DNA from: Anaerolinea thermophila
GTDB taxonomy: Bacteria; Chloroflexota; Anaerolineae; Anaerolineales; Villigracilaceae
Length of the DNA: 5,886 bases
Assembly (NCBI GenBank): GCA_022729775.1
Contig: DZBA01000215.1
Location: 1 to 5,886, forward strand
Direction of reading: 5' to 3'
Shown here: positions 5,791-5,886 of the stretch, one piece after another
Position numbering within the stretch: position 1 is the stretch's first letter
How the letters are laid out: each line of letters starts with the position of its first letter
Program-made: the position numbers and the translations under genes
The notes under the pieces: model-generated
Seen by the model: the letters and a program-made list of their open reading frames with translations, nothing else
Told to the model about the DNA's origin: nothing
Databases searched by the model: none

Positions 5791-5814
5791 AAGGTGAGTT
5801 ATTTAACTCACCTT
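5791..5814. repeat. 10-bp inverted repeat (short hairpin)
   Basis: AAGGTGAGTT (5791-5800) pairs perfectly with AACTCACCTT (5805-5814) around an ATTT loop. No T-run follows on either strand. It sits between the REP/MITE-like element and the 21-bp inverted repeat. It could be a protein-binding operator-like site, part of a composite repeat, or an RNA 3'-end stabiliser; the sequence does not decide. Confidence 0.7.
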
Positions 5815-5815
5815 A

Positions 5816-5867
5816 TGCGCGCCGTTCCGAAGGTTTAATAAAGAGAAAACCTTCGGAACGGCGCGCA
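5816..5867. repeat. Perfect 21-bp inverted repeat with 10-base loop
   Basis: The arms at 5816-5836 and 5847-5867 are exact reverse complements over 21 bp. They are GC-rich at the base (GCGCGCCG) and end in GGTTT/AAACC next to the AT-rich loop AATAAAGAGA (5837-5846). The next bases on either strand (AATATCGG on +, ATAAGG on -) contain no T-run, so this is not a canonical intrinsic terminator, although a stem this stable could still pause polymerase or protect the glpX 3' end. The function is unknown. Confidence 0.8.
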
Positions 5868-5874
5868 ATATCGG

Positions 5875-5886
5875 TTACTTAAGTAA
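5875..5886. repeat. 12-bp perfect palindrome at window edge
   Basis: TTACTTAAGTAA is self-complementary and runs to the last base of the window. It is preceded by GG (5873-5874), so the palindrome may extend if CC follows outside. It could be the left part of another hairpin or a binding site for a downstream gene. The truncation prevents a firmer call. Confidence 0.5.

Noticed and set aside
5691..5808. 9-base direct repeat TATTTAACT at 5691-5699 and 5800-5808, bracketing the 74-base element
   Set aside because: It could suggest a target duplication, but it is AT-rich, the second copy lies inside another hairpin, and neither copy abuts the element.
5701..5838. 45-codon open frame starting at ATG 5701
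   Set aside because: It has no Shine-Dalgarno sequence and its codons are made of the palindromic arms, so it is very unlikely to encode a protein.

Overview
The window is a housekeeping stretch of a bacterial chromosome with seven complete protein genes, all on the + strand: rpsB, tsf, pyrH, frr, uppS, cdsA and glpX. The first six follow the order conserved across many bacteria (translation factors and UMP kinase, then ribosome recycling, then lipid-carrier and phospholipid precursor enzymes). The short, Thermus-like EF-Ts, the moderate GC content, the class II FBPase and the style of palindromic repeat at the right end suggest a member of the Chloroflexota, probably Anaerolineae. This placement is inferred from general resemblance and was not tested by a search.

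Layout. rpsB (21-932) and tsf (972-1580) form a ribosomal protein/elongation factor pair closed by an intrinsic terminator with a UUCG tetraloop (1588-1615). pyrH (1633-2346) starts only 17 bases after that terminator's T-run and is itself closed by a 12-bp terminator hairpin (2365-2402). frr (2473-3042, GTG start), uppS (3060-3803) and cdsA (3796-4611, overlapping uppS by 8 bases) form a tight unit closed by a third terminator whose stem begins in the cdsA stop codon (4611-4646). glpX (4672-5667) follows with its own strong ribosome binding site. The last 219 bases (5668-5886) hold no credible gene but contain four palindromic or inverted-repeat structures: a REP/MITE-like element (5712-5785), a 10-bp hairpin (5791-5814), a perfect 21-bp inverted repeat (5816-5867) and a 12-bp palindrome running to the window edge (5875-5886).

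How the genes work together. RpsB and EF-Ts serve the small subunit and the EF-Tu cycle. PyrH makes UDP for RNA, DNA and sugar-nucleotide synthesis. Frr recycles post-termination ribosomes. UppS makes the polyprenyl diphosphate carrier for cell-envelope polymers, and CdsA makes CDP-diacylglycerol for phospholipids. GlpX is a gluconeogenic fructose-1,6-bisphosphatase and lies where dxr and rseP stand in many other genomes.

I see no new defence, mobile or biosynthetic system here. The features most worth a second look are the terminators that split a conserved gene cluster (especially the one directly in front of pyrH), the 75-residue tail on ribosomal protein S2, the Asp-for-Glu change in the GlpX metal site, and the palindrome cluster at the right end.
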